DNA of 64,000 nucleotides from AC-37 sp036389295 (GTDB lineage: Bacteria; Actinomycetota; Thermoleophilia; Solirubrobacterales; Thermoleophilaceae), in NCBI GenBank assembly GCA_036389295.1, contig DASVQB010000039.1, positions 22,797 through 86,796 of the forward strand. Reading direction: 5' to 3'. Every line of letters begins with the position of its first letter. Within the stretch, counting starts at the first letter, position 1. The position numbers were made by a program, and so were the translations under genes. This document shows, piece by piece, positions 6,740 to 14,178 of the stretch. The notes under the pieces are model-generated. The model had not been told where the DNA came from and ran no database searches. It worked only from the letters and a program-made list of their open reading frames with translations.

Positions 6740-8337
6740 GACGCGGGCCCCAGCTCGTACACCGTCGCGCAGCCGAACCGCCGCACGCGCACGACGAGCG
6801 ACCCGAGCACCGGCCGCAGGTCGCGCCGGCGGTCGCAGTCGGACACCGCGAGCCGCGCCCGCGAGCGGCGCACGAGCGCCCTCGCATCGGCCGGGGACAG
6901 CCGCCCGTCGAACAGCGGCTCGACCTCCCCGTAGCGGCGGTCGAACGACGGCGTCCAGGACGGGTGCCCCACGTAAACCGCCCGGCCGGCGTGCCCGGGC
7001 ACCGCCTCGGCGAGCCGGAACCGCGCGAGCACCGGCGCCTCGCCCCCCGGGGCCGAGTCGAGGTGCTCGAGCGCGCGGGCCTCGCCCTCGCGCAGGTAGT
7101 AGGCTGCGTTGTCGCTCCGCTGCGCGTCGCGCAGCTTGCGCGCCTCGTAGACCATCCCCGGCAGCACCAGCAGCGCGGCCGCCCCGGCCGCGAGCGCGGG
7201 CCGGCCGAGCCGCCGCGGCAGCCGCACCCGCACGGCCAGGACGGCCAGCGGCAGCGTCGCGCCGGCCACGGCGTGGAAGAAGAACGAGCGGTCGAGGAGC
7301 AGGTATACGGCGACCGTCGCGACCGGCCACGCGACCAGCACCCGCTCCTGGAGGTCCAGGGGCGGGCCCCCGCGCCGCTGCCAGAGCGCCGCCGCCGCGG
7401 GCACCGCGAGCGGCGCGAGCGCCAGCAGCAGCCAGCCGAGGTGGTGCGGCGCGTCCACCGCCTCGCGGCCGACGCGCCACGCGGTGTCGGTCCGCGCGAG
7501 CGCCCAGTAGTAGACGAGCGGCGCCGCCGCGGCCGCCGCCGGCGCGGCGAGCCGCCGGTACGCGCGCGCCCCCCGCCCCCACGCCGCCACCGCGGCCGTC
7601 ACCGCCAGCAGCACGAGCCCCTGCCACGGATGGAGCCACGAGACCAGCAGGCCGGCCCCGCCCGCGGCGAGCGCGGGCCTCCCCCACCCGCCGCGGTCGC
7701 CCGCCGCGACCACGCGCTCGGCCGCCAGCACGTACACCGGCATCAGCCCGAGCGCGAGCGAGGTGTGGAAGTACCCCCACGTGGACATCGCCGGGGACAG
7801 CTCGAACGTGAACTGGTCGCTCGCCCGCCGGCCGAGCTCGGACCCGGCGTCGAGCCACTCCGTCAACGGGCCCGGCGGCGCGAAGTAGAGGAGCGCGAGC
7901 GCGAGGGCCGCGAGCCGGAGCGCCGGGGACCCGCCGGACACGGTCCGCCGCACGTACGCCAGGTACCCCCCGAACAGCACCCCGACCGCGACCGGCTTCC
8001 ACGCGAGGAACGCCGCCTGCACGGGCAGGCCCAGCCGCCAGAGCGCCCCCGACACCACCCACATCGGCTGGAGGAACACGGCCGGCTCGTCGGCCACGTC
8101 GAAGCGGTTCTCGACCAGCGCGTGCTCGCCGGCCGCGCGGATCCACGCGAGGTACTGGTAGTGGTCCGGCACCCCAACCCCGTCCCCGCCGCCGAGCACG
8201 CCGCCGAACCGCCACACGTGCACGAGGCCGGAGACGAGCGGCACGAGCGACCACGCCGCCAGTGCGGCGAGCACCGCGAGCTCGCCGCGCTCGAGCCGCG
8301 CTCTGCCCGAGGGTTCCACCTGCCGTCGTAGAATCAA
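6736..8337 (-). CDS. Multi-pass membrane protein, first of the tandem pair
   Basis: A 533-residue membrane protein with about a dozen hydrophobic helices. It shares with its downstream neighbour a DHYQYLAWIRAAGEHAL loop, FLQPMWVVSG, WLHPWQGLVLL and the C-terminal RRFGCATVYEL. It is probably a GT-C type transferase, but no family name is certain. The TTG start at 8337 is chosen because TACGGT (8351-8346) lies eight bases upstream, the spacing of a leaderless mRNA; a GTG at 8319 is the alternative. It heads a three-gene operon and is divergent from the corA leader, the two promoters overlapping. Confidence 0.75.
   Translation of the reverse strand: MILRRQVEPSGRARLERGELAVLAALAAWSLVPLVSGLVHVWRFGGVLGGGDGVGVPDHYQYLAWIRAAGEHALVENRFDVADEPAVFLQPMWVVSGALWRLGLPVQAAFLAWKPVAVGVLFGGYLAYVRRTVSGGSPALRLAALALALLYFAPPGPLTEWLDAGSELGRRASDQFTFELSPAMSTWGYFHTSLALGLMPVYVLAAERVVAAGDRGGWGRPALAAGGAGLLVSWLHPWQGLVLLAVTAAVAAWGRGARAYRRLAAPAAAAAAPLVYYWALARTDTAWRVGREAVDAPHHLGWLLLALAPLAVPAAAALWQRRGGPPLDLQERVLVAWPVATVAVYLLLDRSFFFHAVAGATLPLAVLAVRVRLPRRLGRPALAAGAAALLVLPGMVYEARKLRDAQRSDNAAYYLREGEARALEHLDSAPGGEAPVLARFRLAEAVPGHAGRAVYVGHPSWTPSFDRRYGEVEPLFDGRLSPADARALVRRSRARLAVSDCDRRRDLRPVLGSLVVRVRRFGCATVYELGPAS
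8329..8334 (+). promoter_or_regulatory. -10 box in front of the corA leader ORF
   Basis: TAGAAT lies eight bases before the ATG at 8343, placing the predicted transcription start at or next to that ATG. This supports translation of the leader ORF from a leaderless mRNA. Confidence 0.55.
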
Positions 8338-8342
8338 GGGCG

Positions 8343-8462
8343 ATGACCGTACTGACCGACGACCCCCTCAGTCCGGGCCATGCCGAACCTCCCCAAGCCG
8401 AGGCTGAGGAGCAGGTCGCGCGCGCGGGTCGACGGCCACGCGCCCGCGCAGCAGCCGCCTGA
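8343..8462 (+). CDS. Proline/acid-rich leader ORF overlapping corA
   Basis: A 39-residue ORF (MTVLTDDPLSPGHAEPPQAE... to a TGA at 8462) whose ATG is eight bases behind a TAGAAT -10 box. It overlaps the first 83 bases of corA in another frame. Asp-Asp-Pro, Glu-Pro-Pro and a later Glu-rich stretch resemble peptides that destabilise ribosomes at low magnesium in leaders of other Mg transporters. Its position before a CorA gene fits that idea. The alternative is a sequencing indel or frameshift that hides the true N-terminus of CorA. No homologue is claimed. Confidence 0.4.
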   Translation: MTVLTDDPLSPGHAEPPQAEAEEQVARAGRRPRARAAAA

Positions 8463-9378
8463 GCCGCGGGTCGAGGTCGTCGAGCACGGCGGCCTGCGCT
8501 GGATCAACATCGAGCGCCCCGGCCCGACCGACCGCGCGTGGCTCGAGGAGCACTTCGAGTTCCACCCGCTCGACTACGAGGACATCGCCTCGCGGAACCA
8601 GCGGCCGAAGCTCGACGAGTACCCCGACTACCTCTTCATCGTCCTGCACTTCCCGGTGTTCGACAAGTCGGTCGGGCGGCTCAACGCGGGCGAGCTCGAC
8701 ATCTTCGTCGGGCCGGACTTCCTGATCACGCTGCCGAACACCCCGCTCCACCCCGTGGAGTACCTGTTCGAGCGCTGCCGCGCCTCCGAGGAGACGCGCG
8801 AGCAGCTGTTCTCGAAGGGCTCGGGGTACCTGCTCTACAAGATCGTCGACGACTCGTTCGACTACTGCTTCCCGATGCTCCGCAAGATGGGGAACAAGCT
8901 CGACATGATCGAGGAGGAGATCTTCGAGGGGCGCTCCGAGGAGATCGTTCGCGACATCTCCAACGTCAAGCAGGAGATCATCAACTTCCGCAAGATCGTC
9001 CGCCCGCAGCGCCCGGTCCTGCGCGACCTCGAGAAGACCAAGCAGCGCTTCCTCGCCGAGGACTTCGAGATCTACTTCGACGACGTCGTCGACGCGTCCG
9101 AGCGGATCTGGGACATGCTCGAGAACTACAAGGAGATCGTGGAGGCGCTCGAGGACACGAATGAGTCGGTGATCTCGCACCGGGTCAACGACATCCTCCG
9201 GGTGCTCACGGCGTTCAGCGTGATCGTCCTGCCGCTGACCCTGCTGGCGAGCCTGTGGGGGATGAACGTCGGCGTGCCCGGCGAGGGCGACATCGCGGCG
9301 TTCTGGATCGTCGTCGGCGCGATGGTCGGGCTGCTCGTCGGCATGCTCGGCTACTTCAGGCACCGCGGCTGGCTCTGA
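8380..9378 (+). CDS. corA: CorA-family divalent metal transporter
   Basis: A 332-residue CorA protein. A long cytoplasmic alpha/beta and helical part (about 30-265) precedes two C-terminal membrane helices. WGMN at the end of the first helix is the GMN selectivity motif of magnesium channels in this superfamily, and the short loop NVGVPGEGD follows. CorA pentamers import Mg2+, sometimes Co2+ or Ni2+. The family core begins near RVEVVEHGGLRWINI, so the first 30 residues are an extension. The ATG at 8380 has no ribosome binding site and lies within the leader ORF in a different frame, so expression may depend on that leader. Identity is secure; the start is not. Confidence 0.9.
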   Translation: MPNLPKPRLRSRSRARVDGHAPAQQPPEPRVEVVEHGGLRWINIERPGPTDRAWLEEHFEFHPLDYEDIASRNQRPKLDEYPDYLFIVLHFPVFDKSVGRLNAGELDIFVGPDFLITLPNTPLHPVEYLFERCRASEETREQLFSKGSGYLLYKIVDDSFDYCFPMLRKMGNKLDMIEEEIFEGRSEEIVRDISNVKQEIINFRKIVRPQRPVLRDLEKTKQRFLAEDFEIYFDDVVDASERIWDMLENYKEIVEALEDTNESVISHRVNDILRVLTAFSVIVLPLTLLASLWGMNVGVPGEGDIAAFWIVVGAMVGLLVGMLGYFRHRGWL

Positions 9379-9382
9379 CCGG

Positions 9383-10249
9383 GTGAACGAGGCGGCGCAG
9401 CGCCCGCCGGGCGGGCAGACGGTGCTGGGCATCCCGGTCGAGCTCGTGAAGGCGGCGGGCGCCGGCCTCGGGCTGCTCGGGTTCGTCGTGCTCGTCGGCG
9501 GCGGGATCACCTGGGCGCGGTTCGACGCGGTCGGCCTGCCCGCCGACCAGGCGGTCTACGCGATCCCGAAGTTCGAGCTCGTGACCATCGGAGCCGTGGC
9601 GCTCGCGGGCTTCACCGTGCTCGCGCTGATCGTCAGCGCGCTGCTCTACCTGATCGACAGCCGCGACAGCGGGCACGCGCGCGTGCGGGCCGCGCTGGTC
9701 GCGATCGCGGGCATCGAGGTCCTGGCGGTCTGGCTGCTCGACGCGCGCGGGTCGAACCTAGTCGCCGCGGCGGTGGCGGCGGTCGCGCTGGGCAGCCTCA
9801 GCGCGCTGGCGGTGGAGGCGTCCGACGGGAGCTTCCTCGCGATCGGGCTCCCGACCCTCGCCGCGATCGCGCTCTTCTGCTGCGTCGGCGCGTTCCTGGT
9901 CAACCGCGAGGACCCGCAGGTCCAGCCGGTCGCGGTCCTGCTGAAGAGTGGCCGGACCGTCGAGGGCATATACGTCGCCCGCAACGACGACCGGATCCTG
10001 CTCGGGCGGATCGCGTTCGAGTGCGACGAGCGGAAGGGCGACCCCCAGCACCCGTGCCGGAGGGACGAGAAGACGCACATCGTCCACAGCGAGGGGCGGA
10101 TGGTCGAGATCCCGCGCGACCAGGTGTCGAACTTCGCGGTCGGACCGCACCAGTCGATCGCCGACGCGCTGCCGCGGCTGATTCCGCTGGGCGTGGAGCT
10201 GGAGCTCGACCTCGGGCGGCCGCGGCCGGCTCAGACCAGCTCGCCGTAG
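9383..10249 (+). CDS. Multi-helix membrane protein of unknown function
   Basis: A 288-residue protein I do not recognise. Five hydrophobic helices lie at about 24-46, 68-92, 103-120, 124-144 and 152-172. A C-terminal soluble domain of about 110 residues follows, containing a Cys pair (FECDERKGDPQHPCRRDEK) and the strand-rich LLKSGRTVEGIYVARNDDRI. The GTG start is four bases after the corA stop, so it is probably co-transcribed with corA. Its last 19 bases overlap the convergent glycosyltransferase gene. A role with CorA is possible from context only. Confidence 0.6.
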   Translation: MNEAAQRPPGGQTVLGIPVELVKAAGAGLGLLGFVVLVGGGITWARFDAVGLPADQAVYAIPKFELVTIGAVALAGFTVLALIVSALLYLIDSRDSGHARVRAALVAIAGIEVLAVWLLDARGSNLVAAAVAAVALGSLSALAVEASDGSFLAIGLPTLAAIALFCCVGAFLVNREDPQVQPVAVLLKSGRTVEGIYVARNDDRILLGRIAFECDERKGDPQHPCRRDEKTHIVHSEGRMVEIPRDQVSNFAVGPHQSIADALPRLIPLGVELELDLGRPRPAQTSSP

Positions 10250-11328
10250 AGGCGCAGGTACTCCTCCGCCATCCGGTCGGTCGAGAAGTCCGCCGCGCGG
10301 GCGCGGCAGGCCGTGGGCGTGGCCGGGTCGGTCGCCAGCTCGAGCGCCTCCAGGAGCGCCGTCGCGACGGCCCGCGGGTCGTCGCCCTCGAACAGGCGGC
10401 CGACCGAGTCGCGGTCCACGACCTCCGGGATCGCGCCCCGGTCCGAGCCGACCACCGGCGTGCCGCACGCGAGCGCCTCGACCAGGACGAGCCCGAACGC
10501 CTCCCCCCACGAGGGCAGGGCGGAGACCCAGGCGCTGCGGTAGAGGTCCGCGAGCGCGGCGCGGTCGCCGCCCGGGTCGACCGGCTCGACGCCGTCGGCG
10601 GCCGCGAGACGCGGGTCGAGCGGGGCCTGGAGCAGGAGCCGCGCGCCCGGGCGCTCGCGGCGGACGACCGCGAACGCCTCGACCAGCAGCGGCACGCGCT
10701 TGGCCTCGACCGAGGCGTCGGCCATGCAGACGATCGTCGGCTGCTCGGCGCGGCGGCCGCCCGGCGCGAAGGCGTCGAGGTCGACGCCCGGGTGGATCAC
10801 GCGCGCCTCGACGCCGAGCCAGCGGCGGAAGCCGTCCGCCGCGGTGCGGCTGATCGCGACCGTGGCGGCGGCCTCGCGCGCGGCGCGCCAGAGGATCTCC
10901 GGCCGGAGCCGGCGCTGGGCGATGCCGGTGCGCGTCGGCAGGCCGAGGAAGGTGAAGACCGACGGGCGGCCGGTGCGCCGCGACCAGCGGGCCGCCGCCA
11001 GGGCGTCCGGGCCGTGGACGGCGTGCGCGAGGTCGTCGTCGCCGCGGACGAGGCCCAGATAGCTGAACGGCACGTGTGTGAGGTGGTCCTCGAAGGCGCG
11101 CCGGCGGAGGCGGCCGTCGGGCGGGCGCCACGCGCGCTCGACCGGCAGGCCGTCCTCGACCGTGCTCGCCGGCCGGCCGGGGTGGCTCGTCAACAGGCGC
11201 GGCCGGTGGCCGCGGGCGATCAGCCCGTCCGCCAGCTCGCGCACGAGGCGCTCGCCGCCTCGCCGGACCTCGGGCCAGAAGGCGGGCGACAGGATCGCGA
11301 CTCGCAGCGGCGTGCCGGCGCCGGTCAC
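10231..11328 (-). CDS. Family 4 glycosyltransferase
   Basis: A 365-residue GT-B retaining glycosyltransferase. The N-terminal Rossmann domain starts RVAILSPAFWPEVRRGGE, with the glycine-rich acceptor loop. The C-terminal domain has SWGEAFGLVLVEALACGTPV, the E(x7)E nucleotide-sugar signature of GT4. It acts at the cytoplasmic face on a lipid-linked or nucleotide-linked acceptor that cannot be named. The GTG start overlaps the stop of the upstream GT2 gene as GTGA, so the pair is translationally coupled. Confidence 0.85.
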   Translation of the reverse strand: MTGAGTPLRVAILSPAFWPEVRRGGERLVRELADGLIARGHRPRLLTSHPGRPASTVEDGLPVERAWRPPDGRLRRRAFEDHLTHVPFSYLGLVRGDDDLAHAVHGPDALAAARWSRRTGRPSVFTFLGLPTRTGIAQRRLRPEILWRAAREAAATVAISRTAADGFRRWLGVEARVIHPGVDLDAFAPGGRRAEQPTIVCMADASVEAKRVPLLVEAFAVVRRERPGARLLLQAPLDPRLAAADGVEPVDPGGDRAALADLYRSAWVSALPSWGEAFGLVLVEALACGTPVVGSDRGAIPEVVDRDSVGRLFEGDDPRAVATALLEALELATDPATPTACRARAADFSTDRMAEEYLRLYGELV

Positions 11329-12308
11329 AGGAGCAGGTTCCGCGCGCGCACGCTGCCGCGGACGAGCGCGGCGACCTCGGCGACGTCCACCGCCGTCCGG
11401 CCGGGCAGCTCGGCGAGCGCGCGCACCCGACCGCGCGGCCCGGTTCCGTACTCCTGCGGCAGCGCGTGGATCAGGTACGGCAGAGCGAGCAGCGCCCAGC
11501 GCGCGCCGCGGCGGCGGGCCAGCGCGGCGCCCGCGGCCGCCGGGCCGATCCAGACGTGCGTCCGCTTCCAGAAGACCCACAGCGGCAGGTCGCGGCGGAG
11601 CTCGGGGTTGCGCTCGACCATCGCCGGCAGGTCCTCCCAGCGGCGGGTCCCGCGGAGCTGCTCCCGAAGCGTCTGCGGGACCACCGCGTGGTAGGTGAGC
11701 ACCTCCGGCGCGGCCACGTACGGGGCGCCGGCGCGGCGCGCCTTCGCGGCCAGCTCGGTGTCCTCGCCCGAGTCGAGGTCGTCCGGGAAGCCGCCCACGC
11801 GGTCGAGCAGCTCGCGCGGGTAGGCGATGTTGCACGACTGGGCCCACGGCTCGGGCGGGCGCACCCGGCGCGTGTGGGCGTGGGGCGCCGCGCGCTCGAG
11901 GTGGACCTCGTCGGGGTCCGGCTCGGTGCGGCCCTGGACGACGGCGCCGGGGTGCCGCCGCGCGGCGGCGAGCGCGCGCTCGAGCCAGTACGAGGGCGGG
12001 CGGCAGTCGTCGTCGGTGAAGACCACCGTGGGCGCCCGGGTCGCGCGCCAGGCCGCGTTGCGCTTGGCGCCGGCCGTGCCCCAGTGGGGCGGGAACTCGA
12101 TCGCGCTCAGGGTGCCGGCGTCCGCCAGCGGGTGCTCGGCAAGCAGCTCGGCGGTCTCCGGGCCGCGCGAGTCGTGGGCCACGACGACCTCGAACCGCTC
12201 CCGGTCCAGGGTCTGCTCCTCGAGCGCGTTCAGGAGCCACCGCAGCCGCAGCGGCCGGTCCCGGGTGGGGACGGCAACGGCGATCTCCGGGGCGCGCTCG
12301 TCGCTCAT
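11325..12308 (-). CDS. Family 2 glycosyltransferase
   Basis: A 327-residue GT-A enzyme. EIAVAVPTRDRPLRLRWLL is the opening strand, FTDDDCRPP the metal-binding motif, and DSGEDTELAAKARR the catalytic acid region. The C-terminal 80 residues are hydrophobic and resemble the tail of the GT2 genes at 1799 and 13058, so these form a local subfamily. It starts at ATG 12308 and is divergent from a methyltransferase gene; 42 bases separate the two starts. The sugar donor is unknown. Confidence 0.83.
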   Translation of the reverse strand: MSDERAPEIAVAVPTRDRPLRLRWLLNALEEQTLDRERFEVVVAHDSRGPETAELLAEHPLADAGTLSAIEFPPHWGTAGAKRNAAWRATRAPTVVFTDDDCRPPSYWLERALAAARRHPGAVVQGRTEPDPDEVHLERAAPHAHTRRVRPPEPWAQSCNIAYPRELLDRVGGFPDDLDSGEDTELAAKARRAGAPYVAAPEVLTYHAVVPQTLREQLRGTRRWEDLPAMVERNPELRRDLPLWVFWKRTHVWIGPAAAGAALARRRGARWALLALPYLIHALPQEYGTGPRGRVRALAELPGRTAVDVAEVAALVRGSVRARNLLL

Positions 12309-12337
12309 CGCGGCGCCATGATGGCGGAAGCCCGGGT

Positions 12338-12343
12338 TACCGT
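12338..12343 (+). promoter_or_regulatory. -10 box, leaderless methyltransferase mRNA
   Basis: TACCGT lies seven bases before the GTG at 12351. The predicted transcription start therefore coincides with that codon, which favours it over the ATG pair at 12318/12321. Confidence 0.5.
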
Positions 12344-12350
12344 GTGGCCC

Positions 12351-13061
12351 GTGGAGCTGCTCGAGAGGGCCCGGGCGCGGGACTGGTACCACACGCTGGA
12401 GCTCGCGCCGGGCGAGGTGGTCGAGGGCTTCTTCGACCTCCGCCCCCACGTCGCGCGGTACGGGCTGCCCGAGCGGATGGACGGGATGCGGGCGCTCGAC
12501 GTGGGGACGTGGGACGGGTTCTGGGCGTTCGAGATGGAGCGCCGCGGCGCCCGCGTGGTCGCCCTCGACCTCGACCGCGAGGAGGACCTCGACTGGCCGC
12601 CGCGCCTGCGCCCGGCGACGTTCTCGGACGAGCCGCGCGGAGCCGGGTTCGCGCTCGCGCGCGAGATCCTCGGGTCGTCGGTCGAGCGGGTCAGCTCGAG
12701 CGTGTACGACGCCTCGCCGTCCGAGCTCGGCGAGTTCGACCTCGTCCTGTGCGGCGCCGTGCTGATCCACCTCCGGGACCCGCTGCTCGCGCTGGAGCGG
12801 ATCGCCGCGCTCTGCCGCGGCACGTTCGTCTCCGCCGAGCCGTACGACCGGCTCACCGGGCTGCTGCCGTTCGGGGTCGCCCGGTTCCGCGGCGGGCGCG
12901 ACGCCGGCGTGGTGTTCTGGGAGCCGAGCCGGCGGACCTGGCGCCGGATGCTCCGGTACGCCGGCTTCGACCGCGTGGAGGAGCGGGCGCGGTTCACGGC
13001 GCGGGCCGCCGGCGGGCTGAGGGTGCCGCACGTGGTGCACCACGCGTCGCGCGCGGCGTGA
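12351..13061 (+). CDS. Class I SAM-dependent methyltransferase
   Basis: A 236-residue methyltransferase of the DUF1698/CmoB-like type. The SAM-binding motif I is LDVGTWDGFWAFEM, followed by the acidic end of strand beta-2 (VVALDLD) and LVLCGAVLIHLRDP as motif IV. It starts with VELLERARARDWYHTLEL, typical of this subgroup, before the Rossmann fold. In this setting it probably methylates a sugar or glycan intermediate rather than tRNA, which is inference. The start is placed at GTG 12351 on the -10 spacing; ATG codons at 12318 and 12321 are in frame. It overlaps the next GT2 gene as GTGA. Confidence 0.75.
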   Translation: MELLERARARDWYHTLELAPGEVVEGFFDLRPHVARYGLPERMDGMRALDVGTWDGFWAFEMERRGARVVALDLDREEDLDWPPRLRPATFSDEPRGAGFALAREILGSSVERVSSSVYDASPSELGEFDLVLCGAVLIHLRDPLLALERIAALCRGTFVSAEPYDRLTGLLPFGVARFRGGRDAGVVFWEPSRRTWRRMLRYAGFDRVEERARFTARAAGGLRVPHVVHHASRAA

Positions 13062-14008
13062 GCGCCCCGCGCGCGACCGTCGTCGTCGCGACCCGCGACC
13101 GTGTGGGCCGGCTGCGGGCGCTGCTCGAGTCGCTGCGGGGGCAGACGGCCGGGGACTTCGAGGTGGTGGTCGTCGACGACGGCTCGGTCGGCGGCGGCGT
13201 GCGCGAGCTGCTGGGGCGCGAGCAGGGAGGGCTCGACGTGCGGGCCGTGCTCCGCCCCGGCGCCGGCGGGCCGTCGGCCGCGCGCAACGACGGCTGGCCG
13301 CTCGCCCGGGCTCCACTGGTGGCCTTCGTCGACGACGACTGCGTCGCCACCCCGGGCTGGCTCGCCGCCCTGCTCGCGGCCGCCGACTCGGAGCCGGGCG
13401 CGATCGTCCAGGGCCGCACGCTCCCCGACCCCCGCGAGGCCAGGCGGCTCGGCCCGTACTCGCGCTCGCTCTGGGTCGAGGCGCAGGGGCCGTACTACCA
13501 GGCCTGCAACATCCTCTACCCGCGCGAGCTGCTCGAGCGCCTCGGCGGATTCGACGCCGAGGCGTTCCCGCACGTCGGCGAGGACACCGACCTGGCGTGG
13601 CGCGCGATCGCCGCGGGCGCCCGGATCGCCTTCGCCCCCGACGCGCTGGTGCACCACGCCGTCGTGCGGCTCGGCCCGGCCGGCAAGCTCCGGCTCGCGA
13701 CCCGCTGGACGCCCTCGATCCGCCTGTTCGCCCGCCACCGCGCCCTGCGCGCCGAGCACCTCACCTACGGGATCTTCTGGAAGGGGTCGCACTACCTGCT
13801 GGTCCGCGCGCTGCTCGGCCTCGCCCTGGCCCGCCGCGCCCGCCCGCTGGCCCTCTGGCTCGCGGCGCCGTACGTCCGCCACCTGCTGGAGCGGGGCCGG
13901 GTCGAGGGCGGCGGACCGCTTCACGCGCCCTACCACGCCGTGTACGACCTGGTCGAGCTGGCGGCGGTGCTCCGCGGCGCGATCCGCTACCGCACCCTGG
14001 TCGTCTAG
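13058..14008 (+). CDS. Family 2 glycosyltransferase
   Basis: A 316-residue GT2 enzyme. TVVVATRDRVGRLRALLESL opens the nucleotide-binding domain, FVDDDC is the DxD-type motif and HVGEDTDLAWRA the catalytic segment. The C-terminus (YDLVELAAVLRGAIRYRTLVV) closely resembles that of the GT2 proteins at 1799 and 11325, so they share ancestry. GTG start overlaps the methyltransferase stop as GTGA, suggesting that glycosyl transfer and methylation are linked steps. Confidence 0.85.
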   Translation: MSAPRATVVVATRDRVGRLRALLESLRGQTAGDFEVVVVDDGSVGGGVRELLGREQGGLDVRAVLRPGAGGPSAARNDGWPLARAPLVAFVDDDCVATPGWLAALLAAADSEPGAIVQGRTLPDPREARRLGPYSRSLWVEAQGPYYQACNILYPRELLERLGGFDAEAFPHVGEDTDLAWRAIAAGARIAFAPDALVHHAVVRLGPAGKLRLATRWTPSIRLFARHRALRAEHLTYGIFWKGSHYLLVRALLGLALARRARPLALWLAAPYVRHLLERGRVEGGGPLHAPYHAVYDLVELAAVLRGAIRYRTLVV

Positions 14009-14033
14009 TTGCCGGTCCGTCCGGCGGAATCGT

Positions 14034-14051
14034 GAGCATCGTGCGATGCTC
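14034..14051. promoter_or_regulatory. 18-base palindrome upstream of dcd
   Basis: GAGCATCG-TG-CGATGCTC is a perfect 8-base inverted repeat with a two-base centre. It lies 26 bases upstream of a TAAACT -10 box. Such a short centre suits a dimeric repressor or activator site better than a hairpin. The regulator is unknown. Confidence 0.4.
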
Positions 14052-14076
14052 GTCTCCATGCGCGGCGGTCGCTTCC

Positions 14077-14082
14077 TAAACT
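14077..14082 (+). promoter_or_regulatory. -10 box upstream of dcd
   Basis: TAAACT lies nine bases before an ATG at 14092 and 59 bases before the dcd start. Transcription is predicted to begin close to 14090. Confidence 0.4.
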
Positions 14083-14091
14083 GGCGCGAGG

Positions 14092-14178
14092 ATGGTCGCC
14101 GAGGAGAAGAGCCGGCGGATGCGCGAGGCGAGCGCCGAGGGTGAGCGTGCAGGAGCTTCGAAGCCCTCGCGGAGCTGA
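14092..14178 (+). CDS. 28-residue ORF overlapping the dcd start
   Basis: The ATG at 14092 is nine bases behind the TAAACT box and opens a frame encoding MVAEEKSRRMREASAEGERA and eight more residues, stopping at 14178 inside dcd in another frame. It mirrors the leader ORF before corA. It may be a translated leader or chance; there is no ribosome binding site, as expected for a leaderless mRNA. Confidence 0.25.
   Translation: MVAEEKSRRMREASAEGERAGASKPSRS

Noticed and set aside
8320..8380. Magnesium riboswitch (M-box) before corA
   Set aside because: The space between the divergent genes is far too short for the aptamer, and no M-box core is seen.
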